Notes: generated by a model not told the origin, from the sequence alone. A DNA stretch of 64,000 nucleotides from an uncultured Pelagibacteraceae bacterium (GCA_902552185.1 CACDFZ010000001.1:1-64000), one strand, 5' to 3'. Counted from the first letter of the stretch, positions 27,210-36,291 are shown. Numbers and translations are program-made.

Positions 27210-28292
27210 TTAAAGATTTTTATTAATATTTGGATTTCTATAAAGCTCAAAGAATGTTGATATAAACTTACATAAATCAATTTGATTTTCAGAGAATACT
27301 TTTCCAAGATCTTTTAATTTAGCTTTATAAGATTTGCCAATAGTATAGAGCTGACGCTTATCCTTTAATATCATGCCAGTCTTTTCAGAAATTCTAAGTT
27401 TTCTAATAACCGTTGCCCTTGGAATGCCCGTTATTTCAGAAATTGAGGAAGCATTCATTCCAACTATAGTTTCTTTTGAAAGAATTATAAATTTTGCCCA
27501 CTCTAAGAAATTTTCTTCACCAAGGTCATCGGAATAAGTTTTTTTTGTTATTGGATTATCTTTATATTTTTCTTTAAGTCGTACAATATTATTGGCGAAT
27601 ATCGTACCATTAACTATAAAAGTTTCTAGATCTCCATGAAATTTTCTTTGTCTAATCAAAAAAGGAATTTTAAATCTAAAGAAAAACCTCCAAACCAATG
27701 TAAAATTTTTCCTGATAAATTCTTCTATTTTTTTGGCTTCAACAGGTTGACCAAACCAATCCTGTGTAGCAAGGTATTTTGAGCAAGTGTTTAAAAATAC
27801 AGATAACGTTTTTACTGAATGTTTTGGTCTTTGGTGGACAAAAGTAAGTGGTTTCAATACAATTTTTTTTCCTTTACGCATAATTATTTTATCTTCATTC
27901 AATTCATTAATTTTCCTTCTTACTGTTTCTTTAGCAATAGAGAGATCTTCGGAAATTTCAATTAGATTAATTTTTTCAATTTCAAATTCTTCTTTTGTAT
28001 AGAATTGTTCTTCAGAATGAATTATCAAAATATCTGCGTAGTGACGAAATGATTTTTGAACTAAATAAATTAAAATAAGATATTTATCCATATCCATGAA
28101 TGTTTGATAAGCGTTATAATTCCAAGTAGTAGAGAATTTAAACCATTGATCACTTATTCGACCAAAATTTGCAGATAAAATAGAATGAACTTCTGCCTTA
28201 CTTATGAATTCGTCCTTAAATTCAACCTGTTTATTTTTAAAATCTACCTTTGTAAGATTATTTAAATTTTTTATTTCTTTTTCGTCTGACAT
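27210..28292 (-). CDS. Uncharacterised protein with two helix-turn-helix-like segments
   Basis: I do not recognise this 360-aa protein as a named family. Two segments look like winged HTH motifs: LIEISEDLSIAKETVRRKIN, followed by a wing-like basic strand (about 107-148), and SSISEITGIPRATVIRKLRI, with its own wing (about 280-318). Between them is a helical region of about 130 residues, basic and aromatic-rich. Two separate wHTHs on one chain suggest a DNA-binding regulator, possibly reading a pseudo-symmetric site. It is divergent from dedA with only 17 bp between start codons. Confidence 0.75.
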   Translation of the reverse strand: MSDEKEIKNLNNLTKVDFKNKQVEFKDEFISKAEVHSILSANFGRISDQWFKFSTTWNYNAYQTFMDMDKYLILIYLVQKSFRHYADILIIHSEEQFYTKEEFEIEKINLIEISEDLSIAKETVRRKINELNEDKIIMRKGKKIVLKPLTFVHQRPKHSVKTLSVFLNTCSKYLATQDWFGQPVEAKKIEEFIRKNFTLVWRFFFRFKIPFLIRQRKFHGDLETFIVNGTIFANNIVRLKEKYKDNPITKKTYSDDLGEENFLEWAKFIILSKETIVGMNASSISEITGIPRATVIRKLRISEKTGMILKDKRQLYTIGKSYKAKLKDLGKVFSENQIDLCKFISTFFELYRNPNINKNL

Positions 28293-28309
28293 GTTTATAT
28301 AAGTGATAA

Positions 28310-28906
28310 ATGTTAAAGAAATTATATGACAGATGTTTAGATTTAGCTAGACATAAATTATCGAAGCCATTTCTAGCTTTTGTATCTTTTATCGAAAGTT
28401 CGTTTTTTCCAATACCTCCAGATGTAATGATTGTGCCAATGGTATTGGCAAAAAAAGATCAATATTTTAGAATTTTTTTAATAGCAACAATATTTTCAGT
28501 TTTGGGTGGTATTTTTGGTTATTTTTTAGGAAGCTTATTTTTAGAATTTTCAATGTCTATCATAGAATTTTATAATTATGAGGAGAAAGTTTTTGCCTTA
28601 CAAGATAGACTTTCCAATAGAGCAGGTTTTGTTTTCTGGATTGGCACATTATTTTTAGCTGGCTTTACTCCTTTGCCTTATAAAGTTTTTACAATTACGA
28701 GTGGTTTTATAGACTTTAATCTTTATGTTTTTGTAATGATAAGTTTGATTTCTAGAGGACTAAGATTTTTTATTGTCTCTTATTTATCAATGAAGTTTGG
28801 TGATAAATTTGAAATTCTTCTCGAAAAAGAGGGCTCTAAATGGTTTGCAATAATTGGGATTTTAATTGTTTTAATTATTTTAGGGATATATTTTTATTTT
28901 AAGTAA
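28310..28906 (+). CDS. DedA/YqaA-family membrane protein
   Basis: A 198-aa membrane protein of the SNARE-associated/VTT family. The N-terminal region contains FLAFVSFIESSFFPIPPDVMI (about 23-43), with the conserved Glu and Pro-Pro-Asp of YqaA proteins, and GFTPLPYKVFTITSGF (about 120-135) carries the second conserved block. Relatives act in lipid scrambling or membrane homeostasis. It is followed by dsbB after 1 bp. Confidence 0.88.
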   Translation: MLKKLYDRCLDLARHKLSKPFLAFVSFIESSFFPIPPDVMIVPMVLAKKDQYFRIFLIATIFSVLGGIFGYFLGSLFLEFSMSIIEFYNYEEKVFALQDRLSNRAGFVFWIGTLFLAGFTPLPYKVFTITSGFIDFNLYVFVMISLISRGLRFFIVSYLSMKFGDKFEILLEKEGSKWFAIIGILIVLIILGIYFYFK

Positions 28907-28907
28907 T

Positions 28908-29372
28908 ATGAATAAAAAATTTATTTTAAATTTATTAATAGCTTTTAGTTTTATAGCATTAAGTTTTGCTTATTTTGTTGAATTTGTTTTGGGTCACGAA
29001 CCTTGTAATCTTTGTAAAATAGAACGTATTCCTTACATTGGTACTATTATATTAGTTTCATTTTTAATTTTTACAAAAAAATGGGAAAAATCTATTTTAA
29101 TTGTAGTTTCATTGTTATTCATGTTTGGGGCAGTTACGTCAGTGTATCATGTAGGTATTGAACAAGGTATTTTTAACGAAAGTTTATTGTGTGAGCTTGG
29201 TATAAACACTAACATCCAAAATACTGATGAACTATTAAAAACTTTAAATAAAACCCCAATAAGTTGTAAGGACGTTACATTTAAGATATTTGGTTTATCA
29301 CTTGCTACATTTAATGCAGTTTTATCTATTTTAATAAGTTATATACTACTTAAGTTAGTTTTAAAAAAATGA
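28908..29372 (+). CDS. dsbB: DsbB-like disulfide bond formation protein
   Basis: A four-helix membrane protein of 154 aa that would reoxidise a periplasmic thiol oxidase and pass electrons to quinone. The first cysteine pair is EPCNLCKIER (C33, C36); the second is C95 and C120 in a periplasmic loop, matching DsbB topology. The stop overlaps the coq7 start by 4 bp (ATGA), linking it to quinone synthesis in context. Confidence 0.93.
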   Translation: MNKKFILNLLIAFSFIALSFAYFVEFVLGHEPCNLCKIERIPYIGTIILVSFLIFTKKWEKSILIVVSLLFMFGAVTSVYHVGIEQGIFNESLLCELGINTNIQNTDELLKTLNKTPISCKDVTFKIFGLSLATFNAVLSILISYILLKLVLKK

Positions 29373-29902
29373 ACAAAACAGATAAAAAAACTTTAGAAGA
29401 AATTATAAGAGTGGACCACGCTGGTGAGCGAGGAGCAATTAAGATTTATGAAGGTCAATTATTGGCTTTGAAAACCTTTAAACAAGATGAACAATTAAAA
29501 AGAAAAATTGAAGATATGCGAGAGCACGAGAAAGAACATTACGAATTTTTTGATAAGGAAATACAAAAAAGAAATATCAAACCTACAAGGCTTTTACCTT
29601 TATGGGACTTAATGGGTATAACATTAGGATTTGGCACTGCCATGATGGGAAAAAAAGCAGCAATGTTGTGCACAGCTTCTGTAGAAGAAGTAATCGACGG
29701 ACACTACAAAGATCAGACTTATAAACTAAGAGAAGATGAAGAAGAATTAAAAAAGAAAATTATGAAGTTCAGACAAGATGAACTAGATCATAAAGATATA
29801 GCCTACGAAAGTGGGGCTACTAAAAAAGGTTTATATAGTGTATTAGATAAAGTTATAAAAACTTCCTCAAGAGTAGCAATTGCAATTTCAGAAAAAATTT
29901 AA
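29369..29902 (+). CDS. coq7: Coq7-type 3-demethoxyubiquinol hydroxylase
   Basis: The 177-aa di-iron ferritin-like protein would carry out the C6 hydroxylation in ubiquinone synthesis. Iron-ligand motifs are visible: DHAGERGAIKIYEGQ near 12-26, EHEKEHYEFF near 49-58, SVEEVIDGHY near 110 and RQDELDHKDIAY near 134. The protein has the length of alphaproteobacterial Coq7. Its stop directly abuts the HNH nuclease stop on the other strand, with no terminator between. Confidence 0.95.
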   Translation: MNKTDKKTLEEIIRVDHAGERGAIKIYEGQLLALKTFKQDEQLKRKIEDMREHEKEHYEFFDKEIQKRNIKPTRLLPLWDLMGITLGFGTAMMGKKAAMLCTASVEEVIDGHYKDQTYKLREDEEELKKKIMKFRQDELDHKDIAYESGATKKGLYSVLDKVIKTSSRVAIAISEKI

Positions 29903-30472
29903 TTAAGGTTCTAACTCAATATCCCAGTATAAATAATCCATCCAGCTTTCATGTAAAAAATTTGGTGGAAAGTTTCTTCCATTTTTATGTAGATCGTCTA
30001 CTGTGGGCCTATAAGGTTTGCTAAACAATTTCATTCCACTTACTTCAAATAATTTTCCGCCTTTCTTAACATTGCAAGTTGAGCATGCTGTTACGACATT
30101 TTCCCAGTCTGTAATCCCTCCTTTTGATTTAGGTAAAAGATGATCAAAAGTTAGATCTTTTTTATCACCGCAATATTGACAAGTAAATTTATCTCTTAAA
30201 AAAACATTAAATCTTGTGAAATTTGGATTATCTGATGGTTTAATAAAATTTTTTAATGCTATGACACTAGGTAAATTCATTTCGAAAGATGGGCTTCTAA
30301 TTTTTCTTTTATAATTTGAAACTATGCTTACTCTATTTAAAAAAACAGACTTAACTGCATCTTGCCAACACCATAAAGATAGAGGGTAGTAGCTTAAGGG
30401 TCTGAAATCTGCATTTAAAACTAAAGCAGGACATTTCTCTAAAGGCACTTTCTCATTCGCAGAAATAATCAT
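29903..30472 (-). CDS. HNH endonuclease family protein
   Basis: A 189-aa protein with a clear HNH core: CQYCGDKKDLTFDHLLPKSKGG, then NVVTACSTCNVKKGGK (about 103-143), including the two CxxC zinc pairs. The N-terminal part (ALVLNADFRPLSYYPLSLW) is the conserved start of a chromosomal HNH family widespread in alphaproteobacteria. It is not part of a visible defence or mobile element. The biological role is uncertain. Confidence 0.9.
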   Translation of the reverse strand: MIISANEKVPLEKCPALVLNADFRPLSYYPLSLWCWQDAVKSVFLNRVSIVSNYKRKIRSPSFEMNLPSVIALKNFIKPSDNPNFTRFNVFLRDKFTCQYCGDKKDLTFDHLLPKSKGGITDWENVVTACSTCNVKKGGKLFEVSGMKLFSKPYRPTVDDLHKNGRNFPPNFLHESWMDYLYWDIELEP

Positions 30473-30531
30473 ATCTAAAGCTAAATGATATAAAAAATTA
30501 AATCAAGTTATAATTTTGTGACATATTGTTG

Positions 30532-31185
30532 TTAGTATAATTTTTTTTTTATAAACTCAAGGCCAAGACTCGAGCCCTCTTGAGGTATTCTATGCTCACA
30601 GTTTTTGAAAATCTTAGTTTGTATCTTATAATCAATTCTGTTGAATAGCTCTATTGCTTCAAGCAAAAAACTTACTGGGACCACTTCATCTTTCTCCCCA
30701 TGCATCAATATAATGTCAGGTCTAGATTTAATATTGTTTTCTATATGTTTAATGTCAATTATTTTTCCTGAATAACCAATTACTGAATTAATCTTATCTT
30801 CCCTTTTCAAGCCAGTTTGCAAACTAATCATACATCCTTGGCTAAAACCACATAAAATAATTTTGTTTGCTGGTAATTTGTATTCTGTTTTAACTTCATC
30901 GATGAGTTTATTTAATTTTATTTCCGCAACCAGTGATTTCGTCAAAATTTCATCACTTGTTTGGTCCATTAAATCGAACCATTGAAAACCGTTTGGGCTC
31001 ACAGCACATCTTTCTGGTGCATCTGGACATATAAAAACTGTTTTTGGAAGATAATTTTTCCAATAATTTGCTAAGATTGAAATATCATTTCCATCTCCTC
31101 CGTATCCGTGGCAAAGTATTACAGCATTATCAGGTTTTTGTTTCTCAGATGAATTAATTATAGTTGTATTTAGTGAGTAGCTCAT
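30532..31185 (-). CDS. Phospholipase/carboxylesterase family hydrolase
   Basis: A 217-aa alpha/beta hydrolase. The N-terminal VILCHGYGGDG forms the oxyanion region, the nucleophile is Ser in GFSQGCM (about 113-119), and Asp and His lie in GEKDEVVP and NCEHRIP. It resembles cytosolic serine esterases active on short acyl esters or acyl-thioesters. Its start codon is only 15 bp from that of the divergent HIG1 gene. Confidence 0.88.
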   Translation of the reverse strand: MSYSLNTTIINSSEKQKPDNAVILCHGYGGDGNDISILANYWKNYLPKTVFICPDAPERCAVSPNGFQWFDLMDQTSDEILTKSLVAEIKLNKLIDEVKTEYKLPANKIILCGFSQGCMISLQTGLKREDKINSVIGYSGKIIDIKHIENNIKSRPDIILMHGEKDEVVPVSFLLEAIELFNRIDYKIQTKIFKNCEHRIPQEGSSLGLEFIKKKLY

Positions 31186-31200
31186 TATATATATCTCATT

Positions 31201-31401
31201 ATGTCTGAACTCTTATTTAACTTTATCGGTTTTTCTCTTTTAGGTGCTGTTGCCATAGTTTTAATATTAGGTATTTATACTTTATTCAAAGGTGGAAGTA
31301 CTAGTAAAAAATACTCAAATAAATTGATGCAGTTAAGAGTTTTACTTCAATTCATAGCAATTATTGTTTTAGTTTTGTTAGCCTATTTTTTCAAAGATTA
31401 G
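31201..31401 (+). CDS. HIG1-domain (hypoxia-induced-protein type) membrane protein
   Basis: A 66-aa protein with two transmembrane helices and the connecting block NKLMQLRVLLQ, which fits the HIG1 signature of Q/x-rich residues around R-x-R/LR-x3-Q. In alphaproteobacteria and mitochondria HIG1 proteins associate with cytochrome c oxidase or respiratory supercomplexes. The 3' end overlaps tlpA, on the other strand, by 11 bp. Confidence 0.88.
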   Translation: MSELLFNFIGFSLLGAVAIVLILGIYTLFKGGSTSKKYSNKLMQLRVLLQFIAIIVLVLLAYFFKD

Positions 31402-31924
31402 CTTTGTTTTTCAAAATTTTTAAAAAGTTTTTTTCATTAAAGTCAAACTCACCCATAATTCTTCCAAACTCGTTTCCATCTTTATCTAACAAAACTGTGG
31501 TTGGCATTCCAATCAACTTAAACTTTTTAGCTAAATCTAATTTAGGATCAAAGTAAGTGTTCAAACTGACAACGCCAATGTCTTGTAGCCAATCTCTGAC
31601 TCTAAGTTTGTTTGGTGGCTCCATATTTATAGGGTAAACATCTATCTGCGGTAAATTTTGAGATAGTTTTTCAAGTGAAGGCATCTCTTTTTTACAGGGC
31701 ACACACCAAGTTGCCCAAAAATTTAGTACCATTATCTTGCCTTTATTTTTAGATAAATCCACATCCTGAAGATTAATATCTTTAAAAGTAATATTGTTAA
31801 TTTTTTTAGGTTTATCATGAATTACTAGATTGGTAGGAAGCTCTGCATAGGTAAATGGGTTATTAACAAATAAAAAGCCAATAAAAATGAATGTTATGAT
31901 TTTAAAAGATTTACTAATTTTCAT
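31391..31924 (-). CDS. TlpA-like thioredoxin-fold protein
   Basis: A 177-aa exported thioredoxin-like protein. A hydrophobic N-terminus (KIITFIFIGFLFVNN) anchors or exports it, and the redox site is FWATWCVPCKKE (WCxxC near residue 70). IGMPTTVLLDKDG carries the cis-Pro. Relatives maintain thiols during cytochrome c and oxidase assembly, which fits its HIG1 neighbour. It is divergent from argH with a 29-bp gap. Confidence 0.9.
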   Translation of the reverse strand: MKISKSFKIITFIFIGFLFVNNPFTYAELPTNLVIHDKPKKINNITFKDINLQDVDLSKNKGKIMVLNFWATWCVPCKKEMPSLEKLSQNLPQIDVYPINMEPPNKLRVRDWLQDIGVVSLNTYFDPKLDLAKKFKLIGMPTTVLLDKDGNEFGRIMGEFDFNEKNFLKILKNKANL

Positions 31925-31953
31925 ATTAATTTAAATTGAAAATAACATAGTTT

Positions 31954-33342
31954 ATGACAAATAAAAATAAGACAGTTTGGTCAGGTAGATTTAAAAACTC
32001 AACTTCTAAATCGTTTCAAAGAATTGGGGCTTCAATAAACGTAGATAAAAGACTCTACGAACAGGATATTTTTGCCTCTAAAATTCATACTCAAATGTTA
32101 ATTAAGAAAAAAATAATTCCTGCTAAAGAGGGTAAAAAAATTATAAAAGGATTGGATAAAATCAAAGGACAAATTAGAAAAGGGAAATTTAAATTTAGAG
32201 AAAAATTTGAGGATATTCATTTAAACATTGAAAAAAAGTTATATGAAATCATTGGTGACTCAGCTGGTTATATGCATACTGCTAGATCAAGAAATGATCA
32301 GGTAGTAACAGACTTTAAGCTTTGGGTAAAAGACTCATCTTTAATTTTAATAAAAGAATTAAATTATTTAATGCAAAATTTAATAAATAAAGCAGACAAA
32401 AATGTAGGTACAGTTATGCCAGGATTTACTCACCTTAAAAATGCGCAGCCAGTCTCTTTTGCTCACTATCTTTTAGCTTACTATGAAATGTTTAAAAGAG
32501 ACAAACAAAGATTTCACAATAATTTGAAATTAATTGATGAATCTCCTTTAGGAGCTGCAGCTTTATCAGGGACCTCTTATAACATAGATAGAAGTTTTAC
32601 ATCTAAAAAGTTAGGTTTTAAAAAACCTACAAACAATTCGATAGATACTGTTTCAGATAGAGATTTCGCAATAGATTTTCTTTATGCCTGTGCAGTGTGT
32701 GCAATGCATCTATCAAGACTGGCTGAAGACTTTATTATATTAAATTCTGACGCTTATCAGTTAATTAGCTTTAATGATAAAATGCTTACAGGTTCATCTA
32801 TAATGCCTCAGAAAAAGAACCCTGATCCTGCTGAGCTTATAAGAGGAAGAACTGGAATTAATTATGGAAAATTAAATTCTATTTTAACAATAATGAAAGG
32901 ACTTCCGATTTCATATTTTAAAGATTTACAAGACGATAAAGCATTAGTATTTGATGGTTTTGATACATTAAAAGATACTTTAATCATGAGTAATGAATTA
33001 ATTAAAAATGTTAACCCAAACAAAACTAGAATGTCTAATATGGCAAAAAGTGGGTACACAACAGCGACGGATTTTGCAGATTACCTTGTTAAAGACAAAA
33101 AACTATCTTTTAGAGAAGCGTACAAAATATCTTCAAAAATAGTTAATTATGCTGAGAAGAACAAGAAAAACTTGGATGAGTTAAGTTTAAACGAGATAAA
33201 AAAGTTCTATAAAAACGTTAATAACAATGTTTTAAAAATTTTTGACGTAAAACACTCCATGAATTCAAAAAATTCTTATGGAGGAACATCTGAAAGAAAT
33301 ATAAAAAATATGATAAGAAAGTGCAAAAAGGAACTTAAATGA
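31954..33342 (+). CDS. argH: Argininosuccinate lyase
   Basis: A 462-aa enzyme that splits argininosuccinate into arginine and fumarate, the last step of arginine synthesis. The family signature GSSIMPQKKNPD lies at about 280-291 with the catalytic Ser, and HTARSRNDQV (about 107) is the second conserved region. Its TGA stop overlaps the ATG of the small lipoprotein gene (ATGA). Confidence 0.97.
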   Translation: MTNKNKTVWSGRFKNSTSKSFQRIGASINVDKRLYEQDIFASKIHTQMLIKKKIIPAKEGKKIIKGLDKIKGQIRKGKFKFREKFEDIHLNIEKKLYEIIGDSAGYMHTARSRNDQVVTDFKLWVKDSSLILIKELNYLMQNLINKADKNVGTVMPGFTHLKNAQPVSFAHYLLAYYEMFKRDKQRFHNNLKLIDESPLGAAALSGTSYNIDRSFTSKKLGFKKPTNNSIDTVSDRDFAIDFLYACAVCAMHLSRLAEDFIILNSDAYQLISFNDKMLTGSSIMPQKKNPDPAELIRGRTGINYGKLNSILTIMKGLPISYFKDLQDDKALVFDGFDTLKDTLIMSNELIKNVNPNKTRMSNMAKSGYTTATDFADYLVKDKKLSFREAYKISSKIVNYAEKNKKNLDELSLNEIKKFYKNVNNNVLKIFDVKHSMNSKNSYGGTSERNIKNMIRKCKKELK

Positions 33343-33449
33343 AATTCATTATTACTCTAATATTATTAATGTTTGTGTTAGGATCGTGTGGAAAAAAATC
33401 AGATCCGCAGTACCAAGGATCAATTAATATTTTTACAAAAATAATTTAA
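33339..33449 (+). CDS. LptM-like small lipoprotein
   Basis: A 36-aa ORF absent from the track. A signal peptide of 16 residues ends in a lipobox, LGSC (C17), followed by GKKSDPQYQGS. Small lipoproteins at this locus, next to argH and lysA, are the LptM (YifL) type, which assist maturation of the LPS translocon LptD. The Cys-Gly-x-Lys start of the mature part fits that family. The ATGA overlap with argH and the 3-bp gap to lysA support co-expression. It is shorter than the E. coli protein. Confidence 0.75.
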   Translation: MKFIITLILLMFVLGSCGKKSDPQYQGSINIFTKII

Positions 33450-33452
33450 TAC

Positions 33453-34682
33453 ATGTCTTATATAAGATATAAAAATAATAATCTGTTTGTGGAGAATGTC
33501 TCTGTAAGAAGACTGGCGTCAAAATTTAGCACTCCCTTTTATCTTTATTCTGAGAGTAATATTATTGAAAATTACAAATCATTTTCAAATAATTTCAAAA
33601 AAACTAAACCATTAATTTGTTTTTCTGTAAAAGCGAATTCAAATATTCAAATTTTAAAAGTTTTAAAAAAAATGGGATCAGGTGCAGACGTTGTTTCTGG
33701 AGGTGAATTGCTTAAAGCTATCAAATCTGGCATACAACCCAGTAAAATTGTTTTCTCTGGTGTTGGTAAAACAGAGGAAGAAATAAAATTGGCTATAAAA
33801 AGAAATATCTTATTGATTAATGTGGAGTCAGAAAATGAAGCAATATTAATTAATAAAATTGCAGGTAACTTAAAAAAAAAGATTGCCATAGGTATCAGGC
33901 TAAATCCTGATATCAATGCACCAACACATAAAAAAATTTCTACGGGTAAAGCGGAAGATAAATTTGGTCTTTCAAAAACAAATTTAATTTCTTTTTGTCT
34001 TAATGTTAAAAAATTAAAAAATTTAAGACTTAATGCAATAAGCGTACATATTGGGAGTCAAATATTAAGTGAAAACCCATTTAAAAAAACTTTAAAAGTC
34101 TTAGAGGAAATAATTAATAAAACAAAAATTTACTTCAAGTTCGTAGATCTTGGTGGAGGGTTTGGTATTACTTATAAAAAAAATGACAGAAAAATAAATC
34201 TTAAAAACTATTCAAATTTAGTAGAAAAGTTTAGACAGAAATATAATTGTAACATAATTTTTGAACCTGGACGGGCGCTTGTTGGTAATTCAGCTATCTT
34301 GGTAACTAAAGTTCAGTATTTAAAAAGAGGTTCTAATAAAACATTTGCAATTTTAAATGCTGGTATGAATGATTTTATGAGAACTGCACTTTATGACGCT
34401 GTTCATAACATAATTCCAATAATAAAAAATGGTAAAAAAAATAATGGCCCTTTAGAATTTGTCGGTCCAATATGTGAAACTACTTGTAAATTCATCAAAT
34501 ATAATAAATACCAAAGACTTAACCAATCTGATTACGTTGCCATCTCAGATGTTGGAGCTTACGGAGCTTCTTTGTCCTCAAATTATAATACTAAACCTTT
34601 GATAGCTGAGATAATAATAAATAAATCTAAAGCTAGAGTAATTAGGAAAAAACAGGATATAAAAAGCTTACTCAACCAATAA
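33453..34682 (+). CDS. lysA: Diaminopimelate decarboxylase
   Basis: A 409-aa PLP enzyme of the alanine-racemase fold that converts meso-diaminopimelate to lysine. The PLP Lys is in CFSVKANSN (near residue 60), followed by GADVVSGGEL. The phosphate-binding GGGFG (about 232-236) and the C-terminal catalytic Cys region VGPICETTC (about 338) are present. It follows the lipoprotein gene and its stop shares a base with the plsC start (TAATG). Confidence 0.97.
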   Translation: MSYIRYKNNNLFVENVSVRRLASKFSTPFYLYSESNIIENYKSFSNNFKKTKPLICFSVKANSNIQILKVLKKMGSGADVVSGGELLKAIKSGIQPSKIVFSGVGKTEEEIKLAIKRNILLINVESENEAILINKIAGNLKKKIAIGIRLNPDINAPTHKKISTGKAEDKFGLSKTNLISFCLNVKKLKNLRLNAISVHIGSQILSENPFKKTLKVLEEIINKTKIYFKFVDLGGGFGITYKKNDRKINLKNYSNLVEKFRQKYNCNIIFEPGRALVGNSAILVTKVQYLKRGSNKTFAILNAGMNDFMRTALYDAVHNIIPIIKNGKKNNGPLEFVGPICETTCKFIKYNKYQRLNQSDYVAISDVGAYGASLSSNYNTKPLIAEIIINKSKARVIRKKQDIKSLLNQ

Positions 34683-35389
34683 TGCAATTTATAAGATCAG
34701 TCTTATTTACCGTATTATTTTATTTCACCTTAATATTAGTTTTTATTTTAGCTATACCAACATTAATTCTACCGAGTAAAGCCGCTTTAATCTGTGGAAA
34801 GGTATTGGCTTATATAATTATATTTTTATTAAGGTTTATATTAGGAGTTAAAGTTACTTTTTCTGGGATAGAAAATTTGAGAAAAAATGAAAGGTTTTTT
34901 GTTGCAAGTGCACACCAATCTTTACTAGAAACATTTATACTCCAAGCTCCTCTGCAATATCCCATTTTTATTCTTAAAAAGGAGCTTTTAAAAATTCCAT
35001 TATTTGGTTGGTATTTAAAAAAAATTGGTTCAATTGATATTATAAGAGACACTACTACAAAAGATAATTTAAATTTTTTCGATAAAATCAAAAATAATAT
35101 TGAAAATAGTAAAAGACCTCTATTAATTTTTCCTCAAGGGACAAGAGTAAAATTTGGTGAAAGACTGCCATTTAAAAAAGGTGCTGGTAGAATTTACGAA
35201 GCATTAAATTTGCCTTGTATACCTGTTGCATTGAACACTGGAAAAGTTTGGCCAAAAAACCGTTTTTTTCAACATCATCATGACATAAAGATATCTTTTT
35301 TAGAACCTATTGAGCCCGGAAAAGATAAAAATGTTTTTATAAGTGATTTGGAGACTAAAATATATTCTTCTATTGATAAATTAAATTAA
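34682..35389 (+). CDS. 1-acyl-sn-glycerol-3-phosphate acyltransferase (PlsC family)
   Basis: A 235-aa acyltransferase with an N-terminal hydrophobic helix (about 5-28) and another near 40-56. The catalytic block is SAHQSLLETF (about 76-85), an H-x4-E form, and FPQGTR (about 155-160) binds glycerol-3-phosphate acyl acceptors. It would make phosphatidic acid, although lyso-lipid specificity is not certain. The stop overlaps that of tyrA on the other strand. Confidence 0.9.
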   Translation: MQFIRSVLFTVLFYFTLILVFILAIPTLILPSKAALICGKVLAYIIIFLLRFILGVKVTFSGIENLRKNERFFVASAHQSLLETFILQAPLQYPIFILKKELLKIPLFGWYLKKIGSIDIIRDTTTKDNLNFFDKIKNNIENSKRPLLIFPQGTRVKFGERLPFKKGAGRIYEALNLPCIPVALNTGKVWPKNRFFQHHHDIKISFLEPIEPGKDKNVFISDLETKIYSSIDKLN

Positions 35390-36291
35390 TTTTTTTTTCT
35401 TCCAAAGTCAGGGTATTCAACGTCTTGACCTGCTTTAACAATTTCTTTTCTAACATTCTTGGTTGAAGCAAATATTTTCATAAGTTTGTCACCATTTTTC
35501 TCTATAATAGCTTTTTTGAAATCATCAATATTCTTCGAAAATTCATCTAAAATCTTTATAATATTTTCACTATTATCGATAAAAATATCTTTCCACATTA
35601 AAGGGTCTGAAGATGCAATTCGAGTAAAGTCTCTTAAACCTCCTGCGCTGTATTTAATGATTTCTTTTTTGAATTTTTCGTCTGTGTTCATTGCAGTTAT
35701 TACAATATTATATGCTACCGCGTGAGGTAAATGACTCGTAAGAGCAAGTATATGGTCGTGCTCATCAATGCTCATTAATTTTACCTTGCTTCCTAAAAAT
35801 TCCCAGAATTTTTTTAATTTTTCAACTTCATTTTTGTTTGAGTTTTTGGTGTCACAAATTATTGTCCATCTATTTTTAAATAAATCTTTAAAACCAGCGG
35901 AGGGACCACTTTCCTCGGTTCCTGCTATAGGATGAGATGCTATCCAAGAAATACTTGCTAGATTTAAATTTTCAAATATTTTATTTACTTCTTTTTTTAC
36001 TGATCCAGTATCTGTAATTATGGCCCCTTTTTTAAACATATCTTTTGCAGATAATAAGACTTCTTTGTAAGAACTTAGAGGAATAGCAAGAATTATTAGA
36101 TCTGAGTCTTTTACAGCAGATTGAATATCTTTTGAGACGTTGCTGCATAAATTTTCTTTTTTAATAGTTTCAATCACATCCTTTGATTTATCAAAAACTG
36201 TAATCTTTTTACTAATTTCATTATTATTTATGTTTCTAAGAATTGATGAGCCTATTAAACCACAGCCAATTATAGTTATTTTTTCAAACAT
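35386..36291 (-). CDS. Prephenate/arogenate dehydrogenase family
   Basis: A 301-aa NAD-dependent dehydrogenase with the Rossmann motif GCGLIGSSILRNI (about 9-21), the conserved ASHPIAGTEESGP (about 118-130, with the catalytic His) and EHDHILALTSHLPHAVA (about 176-192). It converts prephenate to hydroxyphenylpyruvate for tyrosine synthesis; arogenate could be the substrate instead. Its ATG shares a base with the hisC stop. Confidence 0.93.
   Translation of the reverse strand: MFEKITIIGCGLIGSSILRNINNNEISKKITVFDKSKDVIETIKKENLCSNVSKDIQSAVKDSDLIILAIPLSSYKEVLLSAKDMFKKGAIITDTGSVKKEVNKIFENLNLASISWIASHPIAGTEESGPSAGFKDLFKNRWTIICDTKNSNKNEVEKLKKFWEFLGSKVKLMSIDEHDHILALTSHLPHAVAYNIVITAMNTDEKFKKEIIKYSAGGLRDFTRIASSDPLMWKDIFIDNSENIIKILDEFSKNIDDFKKAIIEKNGDKLMKIFASTKNVRKEIVKAGQDVEYPDFGRKKN

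Noticed and set aside
29903-30472. HNH nuclease as a homing endonuclease or restriction enzyme
   Set aside because: It belongs by its N-terminus to a chromosomal alphaproteobacterial family, with no methyltransferase, intron or repeat nearby.
34905-34940. PlsC active site H-x4-E instead of H-x4-D
   Set aside because: An HQSxxET form is, from memory, common in alphaproteobacterial relatives, so it is not a defect.
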